A stretch of 64,000 nt of DNA, taken from the NCBI GenBank assembly GCA_030765055.1, contig CM060958.1:112011127-112075126 (forward strand). The letters are read 5' to 3'. Below the pieces are notes generated by a model. That model did no database searches, had not been told where the DNA came from, and saw nothing but the letters and a program-made list of their open reading frames with translations. The translations under genes and the position numbers were made by a program. This document shows, one piece after another, positions 37,866 to 48,240 of this stretch (the first letter of the stretch is position 1; the number at the start of each line of letters is the position of its first letter). This stretch comes from Mantis religiosa. Taxonomy: Eukaryota; Arthropoda; Insecta; Mantodea; Mantidae.

Positions 37866-38908
37866 AGGCCACTAGGTGTTCGCCCGCGTCCCTCAGCTGG
37901 TCTCCTGTCTCCGGCGTAGCGGACACTCCTCGTTCTCGACGTCGGGATGGATGTTATTTTGGCCGCCTCCATCCTTAATGCCGCTGTCAGCGCCTCGTGG
38001 ATGGTTTTATATTCCCCGAGCATTAGGCGCTGACGAATCTCCGTGTCCCGTACCCCGTCGACAAAATTGTAGGCGGCTTCCCGGGATACGAACTCCAGTG
38101 GCAGGTCAACCAAGGCCTTGCTAGCCAGCTGCTCGATCGCAATGGCGAACTCCTGCAGCGTCTCCCCCGGCTGCTGTGACCTTGCCTTTAGCTGGCTGCG
38201 GTATGCTGCGGCTAAGCGGTGGTTCCCGAAGCGATCCTCCAGGGCTTCCCAGATGACCTTGGGCGCCGCCGTCGTCTGCACCGCGTTTAGGACTTCCGCG
38301 GCTCTTCCCTGGAGGCTGGCTATTAACTGTGTGGCCTCCTCCTCCAGTGACCATCCGTTGTGCCTGGCCACTGTGTCGAACTGGCGGCGGAAGACCTCAA
38401 ACATTGACGTGCCGTCATACTTGGGAGGTTTGACGCGCGGCGATGTTATGTCGCGTCCCGGTGCGTCGGCCTTCAAATCCTTCAACCTCCTGCCGACGAC
38501 GTCCTCCACCATGGTGCTCAGGGACTTGGCGCTGTTGTCGGCCTTTCCTTCCAGCTCATAAACGCGGCTCGCGAGGTCTCCGACGCGTTCGTCCACCTGG
38601 CCGATCCGCTTGCCGAATCCCGTGACGTGCTCCCTCACGCCGGCCAACTGTTCCTCAAATTTCGTGGCGAGGGCCTCGTTCGCAACCTTCATTTCTTCCA
38701 TCTTCTCCGTGAGGTTATCGTTAGCCGTCTTCATTTCTTCCAGCTTTGCGGCCAGGTTGTTATTTGTAGTCTCCAGCTTCGCGGCCAGGCTGTTATTTGC
38801 CGCTTCCGTTTTTGTTGTTAATTCGGCCTTCATTTCTTCCGTCTTCGCTGTTAATTCGGCCTTCATTTCCATCATCTTCTCCAAAATTTTCTCCAATGCC
38901 GCGTCCAT
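37790..38908 (-). CDS. gag: Gypsy gag polyprotein, intact 372 codons
   Basis: I chose MDAALEKILEKMMEMK at 38908 as start. The open frame extends back into the LTR, but that part is leader and lies upstream of the primer site. Residues 1-130 are a long coiled coil of EEMK/AKLE heptads. The middle is a retrotransposon gag core (FRRQFDTVARHNGWSLEEEATQLIASLQGRAAEVL), and the end has one CCHC knuckle CWGCGQPGHLQRDC. Gag forms the particle and binds RNA. No stop or frameshift is visible, so this is the only Gypsy gene likely still able to make its product. Confidence 0.92.
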   Translation of the reverse strand: MDAALEKILEKMMEMKAELTAKTEEMKAELTTKTEAANNSLAAKLETTNNNLAAKLEEMKTANDNLTEKMEEMKVANEALATKFEEQLAGVREHVTGFGKRIGQVDERVGDLASRVYELEGKADNSAKSLSTMVEDVVGRRLKDLKADAPGRDITSPRVKPPKYDGTSMFEVFRRQFDTVARHNGWSLEEEATQLIASLQGRAAEVLNAVQTTAAPKVIWEALEDRFGNHRLAAAYRSQLKARSQQPGETLQEFAIAIEQLASKALVDLPLEFVSREAAYNFVDGVRDTEIRQRLMLGEYKTIHEALTAALRMEAAKITSIPTSRTRSVRYAGDRRPAEGRGRTPSGLCWGCGQPGHLQRDCPHQEEQPENE

Positions 38909-38935
38909 GGTTGTAATGTTCGGTGATGTTATCTT

Positions 38936-38952
38936 CCCGCTTCCTGACACCA
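38936..38952 (-). other. Primer-binding site of the Gypsy element (tRNA-Leu type)
   Basis: Minus strand TGGTGTCAGGAAGCGGG lies one base inside the 5' LTR. TGGTGTCAG is complementary to the 3' end of a leucine tRNA class (CTGACACCA). Confidence 0.8.
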
Positions 38953-38953
38953 G

Positions 38954-39513
38954 TGTGACTTGTGGGTTCGTGAAATGAAAAGTCCAATTACACCACTCAA
39001 CAATGTTCTTTATTTCCACCGACTTACAGTTAAACTCTTGCCAATTACACAGGATTACTTGCTGCACACAATTACAATTCACCAGTTCGTCCGTTACAAT
39101 TTCCTTGTACTCGCGGTTACATAAACTCCGATGCACATACCAGTTACGTACAGTCTTCCGTTGCACAATCCTTTCGTTCATTAACACGTCACTGACTAAC
39201 ACTGCCTTCTTACACCAAGAACTGTCCTCACTCACACACTAACCAACTGACTGACTCACTCCGTCTGTCTGCAACCCCCCTTTATATAGGAATATCACCG
39301 ACTTCTCCGCTTTTCTGGTTCCCAGGCGAAGATTCCAGTAAACGAAAGATCGAGAATCAGGTATAGGAGAAACAGACGGCACAGTCATGTTTTTCCCCCG
39401 ACCACAGCCTGTCACCACTATAAGACAAATGAGGGGGAGGTGTGGCTAACACGGTCCTCCCCTGCCTTCCGTTCCCAGCTGGTTCCACAGGGTGTTCCAG
39501 CGCTCGCGTTACA
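38954..39513 (-). repeat. Gypsy 5' LTR (560 bp) with promoter and polyA signals
   Basis: Reading on the minus strand, TATATAAA (39281-39288) is followed about 35 bp on by TCAGTCAGTTGG (39243-39254), a TATA plus initiator; AATAAA lies at about 39009-39014. The right flank is TTAT (39514-39517). Confidence 0.93.
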
Positions 39514-40555
39514 TTATGATCCTGAAGGAAAACAAGCCAGCACAGTGTGGAAATCGCCAGGTTCTCCAACACCAAAAAGCCAAAAGTTGTTCCATCTGCA
39601 GGTAAAGTGATGGTGATCACATTTTTTGACTGTAGTGGAATGATTTACCAACATGCAGTTCCCCCTCACACTACTGTTACAGCAGCATACTACACGTCAG
39701 TATTTGCTACACTGAGGAAGCACATAGCAAAGGAACGACCAGAGCTTTCTCGGACTGGGTGGCGACTTCATCATGACAATGCACGGCCTCACGTCGCAAA
39801 TCAGTTCATGCAGTTTCTGGCTCGATTCAACATTACCTGTGTACCACATCCACCTTATAGCCCCTATCTTGCACCCTGTGACTTCTTTTTATTCCAATAA
39901 CTAGAGGCAAAGCTTAGGAGTATTCGATTTGAGAACTCTGAAATAGTGCCCAAGAAAAGTGAGGCGATTCTCAAGGACCTGACAAAGAATGGTCTGCAGC
40001 ACGGGTTCAAGGACTGGCAGAGACGATATATAAAGTGTATTGAAGTAGAAGGGGACTACTTTGAAAAATATCATGTAAACATTGAATTATAGTAATAAAC
40101 ATCTGTGAAAAGAAATCAGTCTCAGTCTTTGTTGATCAGCCCTCGTATTCTACAACAGCTAAACAGTTTGTTTAAGCAAAAATATGTTTGAATAATAATT
40201 ACTTACTTTATTTATGGAAAGGAACTTTATGCAAACTTATGGAAAATACCTGTACAAAATTCTGATACTGGTCCCCCTGTGCTCTCAGAAACATTTTCCG
40301 TATCACAATTTTGATCGTCGCCTGCTCTAACAAGATTTGGAACTATGAGCCTTTGTTTTCTAATCTAATGCCGAGATTTCACCAACAGATGTTAAAATCG
40401 ACGAAATGTAACGTAACTATTGTTACAGAGTTAACAGAAGTGTTAAAGTTCTTGCATTTCTCCAAATTGTTTTCTGATAATGTTAACAAACTTGTGTTAA
40501 CGCCGAGAGACTGGTAAATATTGCAGATATAGAAGGCTGTGAATGGATCTTATTA

Positions 40556-40809
40556 TTTTCTGAACGTATTGCGATGCGATTATTGTTTTCATTTTCATGT
40601 AGAAAGATTGTTAGTTGTATTACATAGTAACTAAGTATACGAATATTGTAGAAAATAAGAGGAAGCATGCAGTAAATGTTATACAGAAAGATGTGACGTG
40701 GCCAAAGCTTGGAAGTGATTTTAATTCAAATGCAAATGTCACATCGAGAAGTACGAAACAACTTTGTCAATATTACGTAAATTTAAAACGCGGTGCGAAG
40801 GACAAGTGA
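40556..40809 (+). pseudogene. Harbinger Myb/SANT-like accessory protein fragment
   Basis: The frame 40615-40809 reads YIVTKYTNIVENKRKHAVNV, TWPKLGSDFNSNANVTSRS and KQLCQYYVNLKRGAKDK, the Myb/SANT-like (MSANTD-type) domain of the second protein encoded by Harbinger elements, which brings the transposase to DNA. The N-terminus is degraded and there is a stop right after KDK. It faces the transposase scrap on the other strand. Confidence 0.75.
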
Positions 40810-41043
40810 CTTGAACGTTTCAGAACGGGAGGGGGACAGTGTATTATCCACATAATTAAGTGAATTATAAAATCGCGAAGTTATTAATACTTGAAGGAAA
40901 GGCGACATTGGCATATTCCTATTCGAAGCATGTTCTAACCTCTCTTGTACTTCCGCAGTAACCTTCATAATAACATGTTTCGACAGTCTATACTTCTGTA
41001 GAAAATTTTCTTCTGATAGCTCCTCAAAACCATTTCTCCTCAT
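40783..41043 (-). pseudogene. Harbinger transposase (HARBI1-like) N-terminal fragment
   Basis: MRRNGFEELSEENFLQKYRL, SKHVIMKVTAEVQERLEHAS and PFLQVLITSRFYNS match the N-terminal region of insect HARBI1-like transposases. The frame then leaves the family. The whole DDE catalytic domain is absent, so this copy depends on an autonomous relative. Confidence 0.82.
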
Positions 41044-41058
41044 AGGACCTAATCTATT

Positions 41059-41071
41059 ACGAATGCCATTT
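41059..41071. repeat. 13-bp target-site duplication of SINE G (left)
   Basis: ACGAATGCCATTT here is repeated exactly at 41417-41429. In Harbinger copy 2 (about 63607-63619) it occurs once, uninterrupted. Confidence 0.95.
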
Positions 41072-41416
41072 TACGTAACCCGCAACCCATGGCGTAACAG
41101 CCTCAAGTAGGCCTGAGCCTACTAACCGAACTGCCGGCCTCACGCCCAATTACGCACGCCAGAGGTGAGCGATCATCCAGCCGATACGGGGAGGAGATGT
41201 CAGCATATCGGCATTCCCCAGCCGGAACGTTGGCCTTCGTAACCAGGGCCGCTTACCTATCTTAAGGTCCTCACTTTCCTCACGATGCTAAACGGGCTCC
41301 GCTCCTATACCCGGGATTTAAAATCCGCACCACAGGGGTGGGATCGAACCAGGGCCGCTTTCCGGGGCCAGGGACCAACGAATGCTGCTTCAGCCCACTG
41401 CGCCACGGTGCAGGAC
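41072..41416 (-). repeat. SINE family G, complete, inside Harbinger copy 1
   Basis: 345 bp between exact 13-bp direct repeats. The minus strand starts GTCCTGCACCGTGGCGCAGT, has a degraded B-box (GGTTCGATCCC at about 41340) and ends near GGGTTACGTA. The defined ends fix the length of family G. Confidence 0.93.
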
Positions 41417-41884
41417 ACGAATGCCATTTAGACGGTCTAAATATAGCAAATCGACATCAAAAGCTGTGTTCATGCTCGCCGTCTCGACAATTCTACAATT
41501 TTTACTGACTTAACAACAGAAGTATGGCTTGTCAGTTTAACAAGAGATTTAATGCGAGTGCTAAGCTAACACTTGTTTCAATTTTTGGTATAACTAATGC
41601 TAAAAATACTAACATCTCCTGGTGAACATCTTGGTATTCGTATAAGCTTGCGAGATACTACTGTATTTACCCGCTCATATAAATCACTTGGCAATGTATC
41701 TTAGTAACATAAGGAAACCAGGGATACTTACATAGCATCTGAAACCAGGTCTTGAAACCATATTTACTGCCGGCTAGATTTGTACTGTTTATAAAAAATA
41801 ATGAGACATGTAAAGAACTAGGATTAGCAATTTTCTTACGTTGCAAATCAATGTATAGCACCATATGCATGAGTTGCAGACATT

Positions 41885-42222
41885 AGCTAATAGTCCATGG
41901 AGTAACAGCCGGCAACTGAGCCAGACCCTGCCAACCCGACTGTCGGCTTCACGCTCACAGACGCAAGACAGAGGTGCCCGATCATCCAGTCGATATGGTA
42001 AGGAGATGTGGTTGGTATCACGGTACCCAAGTCGGAAAGTTAGCTCTCTCGACATGGACGTTGCCTATCGTAGCTCCTCAAATTCCTCACGATGCTGATT
42101 GGGCACCGCTCTATACTTCGTACGTCTAATCCGCACCCCCGGGATCGAACACGGGTGAATTCCGTGGCAGGGAACCAAAGCACATTTCCCTAGCCCACTA
42201 TGCCAAGGCACAGGGCTGTAGA
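41885..42222 (-). repeat. SINE family G, older copy
   Basis: Same head and body as 41072-41416, more diverged (GTGCCTTGGCATAGTGGGCT; B-box GTGTTCGATCCC). It abuts a SINE A. Confidence 0.8.
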
Positions 42223-42223
42223 G

Positions 42224-42465
42224 CCCGCCTCGGTAGCGTAGATGGTAGCATGTCCGCCTCACGTTCAAGAGGTCCCGAGTTCGAATCTCGGTCAGGGTGA
42301 GTTAACTGGATAAGGCTTTTTCTAGGGGTTTTCCCTTATCCTCACAGAAGAATGTTGGGTAGCTCTAAGCTCCATGGACCCTGGACACATTTGAGCATCA
42401 TTTCACCCCTTTCATTCAGCGTCCGATATGACTTAACGTCGCAGGACGTAAAATTAAAAAAAAAA
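42224..42465 (+). repeat. SINE family A, best-preserved copy
   Basis: GCCCGCCTCGGTAGCGTAGA head, TAGCGTAGATGGTAGCATG as A-box, GAGTTCGAATCTC as B-box, a body through AGTTAACTGGATAAGG, the ATATGACTTAACGTCG terminal block and an A tail at 42451-42465. It serves as the reference for the family in this window. Confidence 0.9.
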
Positions 42466-44030
42466 ACCGTAGAAGACAATGAGAAATTTTGTCATGAGGT
42501 CATTAGCAATCAGAAAGTAGTAAAAAGCCACGTAGACAAGCGGTCAGCTTAAAGCATCTGAAACTGGGAAATGTTAAAATGTCAGGGTGTTGCTAAGCCA
42601 CGTAGAGAAAATGCTGAAAATCATAGAGGAAAGGAAGTGCAGGGAATTTTAACGTGGTAGTGTTTCATTGCGAAATAGAAGTTCTAAGCCTTCGTAATGT
42701 TATGCTGGAGCGTTGGTAGAGGTAGTGATATATAGGTGGACCTTATGTTAATAAAGGAGAAGTCATTTGTACAAAATTAGTATCTTCTTTAGACGTTTTT
42801 TCCTTCAGCCTTCATGATCGATCATCAGCCTCCCCTAGCACTTAAAGACCGCACACGAGTCGATGTATTTAGTGGTCGATAACAGAGATCTGCTTTGCAT
42901 TTCTTGACTCACATCAACTTAGATTTCGCATTATTACTAAGGAAACAATTTAAATCATAACAAATTTATATGACAGAAGATTGCAAATGTGCTTCACTGG
43001 TTGCAATTTCGATTGATAAAAATCACAATTGTTTAAATCCTTGAAAACTGAAGCATACAAATACTCAAACATAATTAGAACGAGGGCGTTACTTTAATAA
43101 TCGATTCTCCCATAAACTTAGAGAGTTTCTAAATATAACTATGTGAATAATATTTGCAATAGTTGTTTTACAGGCCTAAATATAAGCATGATTATGTTTA
43201 TATTTTCTGTGTGTCTCTATGGCTTCTTTAATAACGTTTATATTTATTCAAGATATTTAAACGCTTCCCTTCTTTCGCATTTCAAACCAATTTGATCAAC
43301 TTCCATTCGTTGGTCTTTCTTTTGTTCGCGATATGCCAAGTACATGATTAGGAATGGGGTGACTATTAAGTTAGTAGTAATTAGAAGCGTTGATTCAGAT
43401 GTTTTGGAGCAGAAAGATGGGGTCACTGCTTGGCTGTAGACTCTCAGGTAGATTCCCAATTAGCGTTTTGAAAGCAAACCATTATTCCTGCTTGAATATC
43501 AGTTACCGCTTGGCAATACTGTTAAGAGACTTTCGTTCAAAAGGCGGATCAGAACATGCTAATTAGGGCACAAAGACATAATGGGATCCTTTGTCTGCAG
43601 TGGGTTGGTCTCCGCGTTACAAGGGCTCCTTGTTGGATAAGGAAATACAGCCGTAAAGGCTCACGCCATCACGGCTCAGTGATGCAAATCATCCCTTTCA
43701 GGAGGTACCAGACACTACATCGCAACTGAATCACCCTTCAAGTTTATAAACATCACTGGCATTTCCTGAAAATTTTGCAAAGACGAGTGATAGAAATAAA
43801 CAACGTGAAACAAATTAATTACATTGCATACGTTCTACAACAGTCATGGAGATTACGTCACTGATCATCGTAATAATGGGTTGGTTAGTTGTTCCCTAGC
43901 TCATCGTTTGCCATCTGACGTTCTTCTGGGTACTGCTCCACACATAATAAGATATCAATTTGGTATAGAGAATATTGTTTTCGTAGCCTGAAAATCAGTG
44001 TACTACTGTACGCTTTGTTTCACAATCCTT
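42466..44030. other. Intron 2 sequence, nothing recognised
   Basis: No recognised gene or element; frames up to 71 codons only. Confidence 0.5.
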
Positions 44031-45165
44031 GTTTCACATAAGCTTGCCCCGTATCTCTTAACGGTCATGTGACCTTATCACATCTCATTGGCTGCTGTTG
44101 TGGTGCAGACTGTTGTGTCGTAAAAATTAGTTCGTTATTTAACGTGGTGGTATGTCTTTATATGTTGGAAGACAATTGTCAAATTTATATTTTCGTAACT
44201 GTTTTAATGAAATATATTACGCAACAGATTTGATTTATCTGAAATGCATGTTAATTCTTAAACGAAGTAAGGAGGAGGTTCCTTTGCTCTCAAGCACATG
44301 GCACGATAGCACGTGATTTAGCGGTAGTGATGACATATTTGTTTATATAACTTTTATCACTGACTTTGTTTTGAACTGGATTAGTCATATATCGCCATTC
44401 GACGGTGTGCTATGCCGAGTACGAGACATAATTATTTTATTGCGCAAGTACTTATTATACGTTTAATGGCAGAGTCTAACGCCAGTTTTTTGCCGAAGCA
44501 TCGCAATGGAAAACCTTTACAAAGCGGCGAAAAAATAATTGTGGTGCATGTGTTAAATGCACTCACAAAGAAGAATCCGTCTTTGTCTGTGAGAGAAGTC
44601 GAACAGCTGTGTCCTGAACTTTCAGGTGCAGGAACATCGCTACATGAAATTGAGACAATAGGAAAACTTACCACTTCAGGGGCGATGTTGCTGTGTGGCG
44701 AAGACGTTATTTAAGGATAATCAGACTGTACCGAGATACAAATCGCAAAATATTCTACCTTGACGAGACGTGTGAATGAAGGACACACGACAAGCATGGC
44801 GTGACACGACTTTTAAGACTGAAAGACAAGCATTTTTGCAAGTTATGTGTGATGGTTTAAAAAATCCCAGTGGAAAAGCCCAAAGGCCTTTCATTATAAA
44901 CTTGTTTCAATTTCATTGCTCCTTCATTAAGTTTCAACTGGCACAGTTTCATTATAAACTTCATTATTTTTGCATGCCGTCATATTCTTATTTGTATGAT
45001 TTTATATATCTTCCTGGAAATTATAATGACGTTTACTGCAGGTTTCAGTATGCCGGAAAGGCACCGCCTATGGCCTTTGGCCCGAAAGCATTAGCCAATT
45101 AGGATGAGGGGGAAGGTAGTTGCACGTGGAGTAATACATGTCAGCGGAGCAAGGTTATATGAAAC
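44031..45165 (+). mobile_element. Tc1-like deletion derivative, copy 2
   Basis: Ends GTTTCACATAAGCTTGCCCC and (inverted) GGAGCAAGGTTATATGAAAC. Same family as 19076-20360. It retains a different part of the N-terminal coding region: the two copies lost different segments. Confidence 0.82.
44412..44900 (+). pseudogene. Tc1/IS630-like transposase fragments
   Basis: The frame at 44412-44711 opens with MPSTRHNYFI and has RNGKPLQSGEKIIVVHVLNA and LTKKNPSLSVREVEQLCPEL, an N-terminal helix-turn-helix region. Then, in another frame, RRYLRIIRLYRDTNRKIFYL and DET, the first catalytic block also seen at 19713-20102. The middle (from about 44660) is deleted and later frames are broken. Confidence 0.75.
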
Positions 45166-45573
45166 AGAGATTACGTGATTACTTACCTCCATTTGATCCC
45201 CTTTGCATCAACAAACATCATAATTATCTTATTTGCTTGACACTAGTAGGACCGGCGAGTATGGTCTACCGAGAAGAACAAACTCGTCATTTTGAGGGGT
45301 GCAATTCTATTTGCCCTTTTTAAAACAGTAAACAAAGTTTAATGTATACCAGTTTATTTAATATTACTTATACAGTTTACGAGTATATAATTTTATTTTT
45401 TTCTGGAGAATTACATGGCAAAATGAACATTTTAAGCCTAAAAATTAATCAAAATATATACAACTAAAACTGAAATAGACAACTTCCCTTAGCAAACACA
45501 TGTGTTTCAACATAAAATTTTGAATACCACAGTAGGTATATAGTAGAAAAAATACATATAAACCTGATTTCTC

Positions 45574-46330
45574 TCATTCAAAGCCATCTGGAGCATCGTA
45601 GCACCTAACACACGTGTATTCAGAGTTGCCTAAACCTGGTCCAGAAACATATTTGCTGCACTTGTTACATAAATGCTCCCTGTGCATCCGCCACTTTGGC
45701 AAGTCTTCCAAATGTTGATCTGATGAGGTACTGTGTTAGGCAGTGTATTTTGTAACCTTGTTGATTTAAATACTGAAGGCGACTCTTCTACTAAATTGTC
45801 TGCTTACTGTTTCACCTGTTACTTTGAATTTGCATCGACTACAAGCCAAAACTTTATTCCAAATTAGTCCAGTTATTGCTCATATATTGAATGAAAGATC
45901 CTCTAGCCTTGCAAGGTAACAGCTGTTCATCCACAGTGATATTTTCACTTGGAATGTAACACTACAAGGATTTGGCAATAAAAGGATTCCAGATAGGAGT
46001 AGCAGCGCAAAACGATCTTTACTTAGTCTTTGAGAACGTGTATATTTGTCATCAAATCGCATAAACCACAAAATTGCAGCGAAATTTTGTCTGCTCATTG
46101 CGTTCCTGAAAGATGGTGGTCCCCAGGTATTCGACATAACAACTTCAACAGAAAGTTTTTGTCTCCAACACCTCGAAAATAATAAGTAGTAGCTCGAATT
46201 CCGCCATGTGGGTAATAAGGCTTTCTTACTCATCGACAAAGGGTCTGCAGAGGGCCGTAAACCAATCAGGAACGAAAACAACAAAAGATATGGACAGATC
46301 CGAAGACTTCCATACCCGTCAAAATGACGG
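45574..46330 (-). pseudogene. piggyBac-like transposase remnant
   Basis: The minus frame 45880-46284 holds SNTWGPPSFRNAMSRQNFAA and ILWFMRFDDKYTRSQRLSKD with RFALL, then VKISLWMNSCYLARL, the start of the piggyBac catalytic core (the DEQL motif is lost, here MNSCYL). A separate piece at 45574-45720 encodes the cysteine-rich C-terminus (HLCNKCSKYV, YTCVRCYDAPDGFE-stop). Most of the core between them is deleted and frames are broken. No terminal repeats were recognised. Confidence 0.85.
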
Positions 46331-46848
46331 ATGGCGTTCTTTCTTGTAGGAGTTGTTTGTACCAGTTTTTAGAAAGGTCCAAAATGCTTAATTATTTGTG
46401 GACGTGTTTGTCATAAGTATTTATTAAAAGTCGTAGAACATGGCAAATGTAGGAAAAAACATGAGCAACAAATGAGTCTTCTAATGCAGCGCATCCGCCA
46501 AAATGATGGGTGTGGTCCTTCTAGCTTAAATCAATTACTATTAGGTACAGTTCTGTGTACGTATGATGGTAATAAAAATGAATCTTTGATGCTTAGTTTA
46601 CAGCACAGGGAAGACACTTGGCCGTTTTAATTTTAAGTGCATCTAAGTAATTTGGATTATCTGTTCTCTGAAGTATACTATCACCATTTTATATTTTCGT
46701 CTCTTTATCTTTTTATTCCTTTTATTCCCATACAATTTTCTAAAATATCCTTAATCCTGACATTTGTCCTAAGTATGCTATTCGTTCTGTAGGGAAATAA
46801 TAATTATTTTCTTAATCCTTTATCTCACTGATTTTCTCAGTAAATATA

Positions 46849-47520
46849 CGAGGGCTGTTTTTTTTTTCAACCTCCGATCGCTCCATGCCGACGCTACGCG
46901 GGCAGCAGAAAGCCGGTATGCGCTGTCGGCGACTGCGCAGCTCTCGCACTACACACTCCGCCATTGCTGACATTCAGTCGTCAGTCGGCGTTGTGCTACA
47001 GCCACGTAAACATGGCCGCCATTATTGATGCTCCCGCCAAGTGCGAATTGCGAAGTGTAATTCGTTTTCTACAGGCTGAAGGCCATGGTGCTGCAGAAAT
47101 CCATCGGAGGATGAGTCGTGTGTATGGCGAAAACTTCATGAGTGATGGTGTTGTTCGTGAATGGTGTCGAAACTTTAAAGATGGTCGTAATGATGTGCAT
47201 GATGAAGGGGGTCAAGGACGCAAATCTGTCGTTTCAAATGACCTTGTTCAACGAGTTCACAGAATGGTTAAAGAAAGCCGCAGATTCACCATCACTGAAT
47301 AGTGATGTAGTCAAGGACTACTTGAATTCACTGGCGGCAACTTTCTTTGAAGAGGGAATTGAAAAGCTTGTCCACAGATATGACAAATGTCTCAATCTCT
47401 TCGGTGATTATGTCGAAAAGTAACCATAAGTGTACTATTCTTTTGGTAATAAAATTATTGTTTTATATGAACTTGTGTTTTATTTATAGCCTATCGGAGG
47501 TTGAAAAAAATCGGCCCTCG
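46849..47520 (+). mobile_element. Mariner deletion derivative, 672 bp
   Basis: Ends CGAGGGCTGTTTTTTTTTTC and (inverted) CGAGGGCCGATTTTTTTCAA, continuing to CCTCCGAT. TA is at 46847-46848 and 47521-47522. Intact ends and half-length suggest an internally deleted, possibly recently mobile copy. Confidence 0.93.
46994..47423 (+). pseudogene. Mariner transposase, internally deleted
   Basis: MAAIIDAPAKCELRSVIRFL at 47012, the helix-turn-helix part (AAEIHRRMSRVYGENFMSDG, VVREWCRNFKDGRNDVHDE, GRKSVVSNDLVQRVHRMVKE), then RRFTITE and a stop at 47300. After the deletion junction the C-terminal FFEEGIEKLVHRYDKCLNLF-GDYVEK-stop (47345-47423) remains. The whole DD34D catalytic domain is gone. The remaining DNA-binding half is open and could in principle be made as a short protein. 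Confidence 0.9.
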
Positions 47521-47522
47521 TA

Positions 47523-48240
47523 ACATCGGCATACCTATGACTGAAAATTTTAAATTTTGAACTAAGAACGCTAGCTTTTTAAGATTCATACCATAAATGC
47601 AGCTTATTTTAAATATTATAGAGCCGAAATTTTATCAACTTCTCTTTGATAGTTTGTAAAATATGATCAAATTAATGTATTTTGGTTACCTCACATAGAA
47701 AGTCCCTTGCGACAAAATAACTTAATAGGTTCCTATACAACAATAGGTTCCTAATACATCCATTTTTTTAATTTTCCTAGGTTTCTCTGTGTTTCAATAA
47801 CTTTAGACTCTATAAAGTTTTAAGTACATGAACCTTCTTTTGCCCAAAATTTGAAATTCTTGTGTGCCTAAATGCAACTCACAAAAAACCCAGAGCAATT
47901 TCTATTCAGTGTGTCTCCGTGAACGTGTGTAGCAAGTTTCATTAGTGTAACACTAAAACTGTGACGCAAGGAGCGTTTTAAATGACGAAAAATGTTGAAA
48001 TTTTCAATAGCGAGAAAACAAGGACATGGAATTAGAATTCATATCTAACACTAGCATTCACGTAGCCTTCAAACTAGACTAGAGCATTTAAAAATGGCTT
48101 GCGGATACTATCTAGTCATTTTTTGGATTCAGGAAGGCTTGCACTACTTTCTAGACTAAAAGAGGTAAAGGTGATTTTTCTGAAAATATACATGAAATTT
48201 CAGTCATATATATCCTTAACATTGATTTTTGTTCCTATTA
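47523..48240. other. Intron 2 sequence, nothing recognised
   Basis: No recognised gene or repeat. Confidence 0.45.

Larger units (their letters stand above)
34540..39513 (-). mobile_element. Ty3/Gypsy LTR retrotransposon, 4,974 bp, recent but defective
   Basis: Two LTRs (34540-35100 and 38954-39513), a tRNA-Leu-type primer site, gag with a zinc knuckle, pol with protease, RT, RNase H and the integrase zinc domain, and a polypurine tract, all on the minus strand. Domain order PR-RT-RH-IN is Gypsy order. The LTRs differ at four visible sites. Pol has a protease active-site change, a frameshift and an internal deletion that removes the integrase core. No env is present. Confidence 0.95.
34504..40092 (+). 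pseudogene. Mariner transposase C-terminal two-thirds, split by Gypsy
   Basis: Left of the Gypsy the frame reads TGDESWLNHY (34510-34539, first catalytic Asp). It resumes right of the Gypsy at YDPEGKQASTVWKS (39516), then VMVITFFDCSGMIYQHAVPP, LHHDNARPHVANQFMQF (second Asp) and PHPPYSPYLAPCDFFLFQ (third Asp), followed by a premature stop and the C-terminal KKSEAILKDLTKNGLQHGF region to about 40092. The N-terminal DNA-binding half is absent, replaced by the inverted 3' arm. It is dead both by truncation and by insertion. Confidence 0.9.
34266..40145 (+). mobile_element. Foldback mariner derivative disrupted by a Gypsy element
   Basis: Without the Gypsy insertion this is about 900 bp, bounded by TGAGGGCTGATCAAC and its inverted partner GTTGATCAGCCCTCG with TA on each side (34264-34265, 40146-40147). 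The left 238 bp is an inverted copy, about 90% identical by eye, of the right 240 bp, i.e. the 3' end of the element duplicated in reverse. Between the arms runs a plus-strand transposase segment. Confidence 0.88.
40369..41637. mobile_element. PIF/Harbinger element, copy 1, carrying a SINE
   Basis: The left end TGCCGAGATTTCACCAACAG and the right end (complement CCAAGATGTTCACCAGGAGA) are inverted repeats; TAA precedes the left end. Inside are scraps of both Harbinger proteins, and a SINE G insertion at 41072-41416. Copy 2 is at 62713-63839. Confidence 0.8.

Noticed and set aside
37790..39235. gag start inside the LTR (481-codon reading)
   Set aside because: The frame is open through the LTR and primer site, and the identical peptide also appears from the other LTR; MDAAL at 38908, after the primer site, is the natural start.
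35079..39242. Several 70-150-codon plus-strand frames across the Gypsy element
   Set aside because: They are antisense shadows of gag and pol in GC-rich coding DNA, with no family features of their own.
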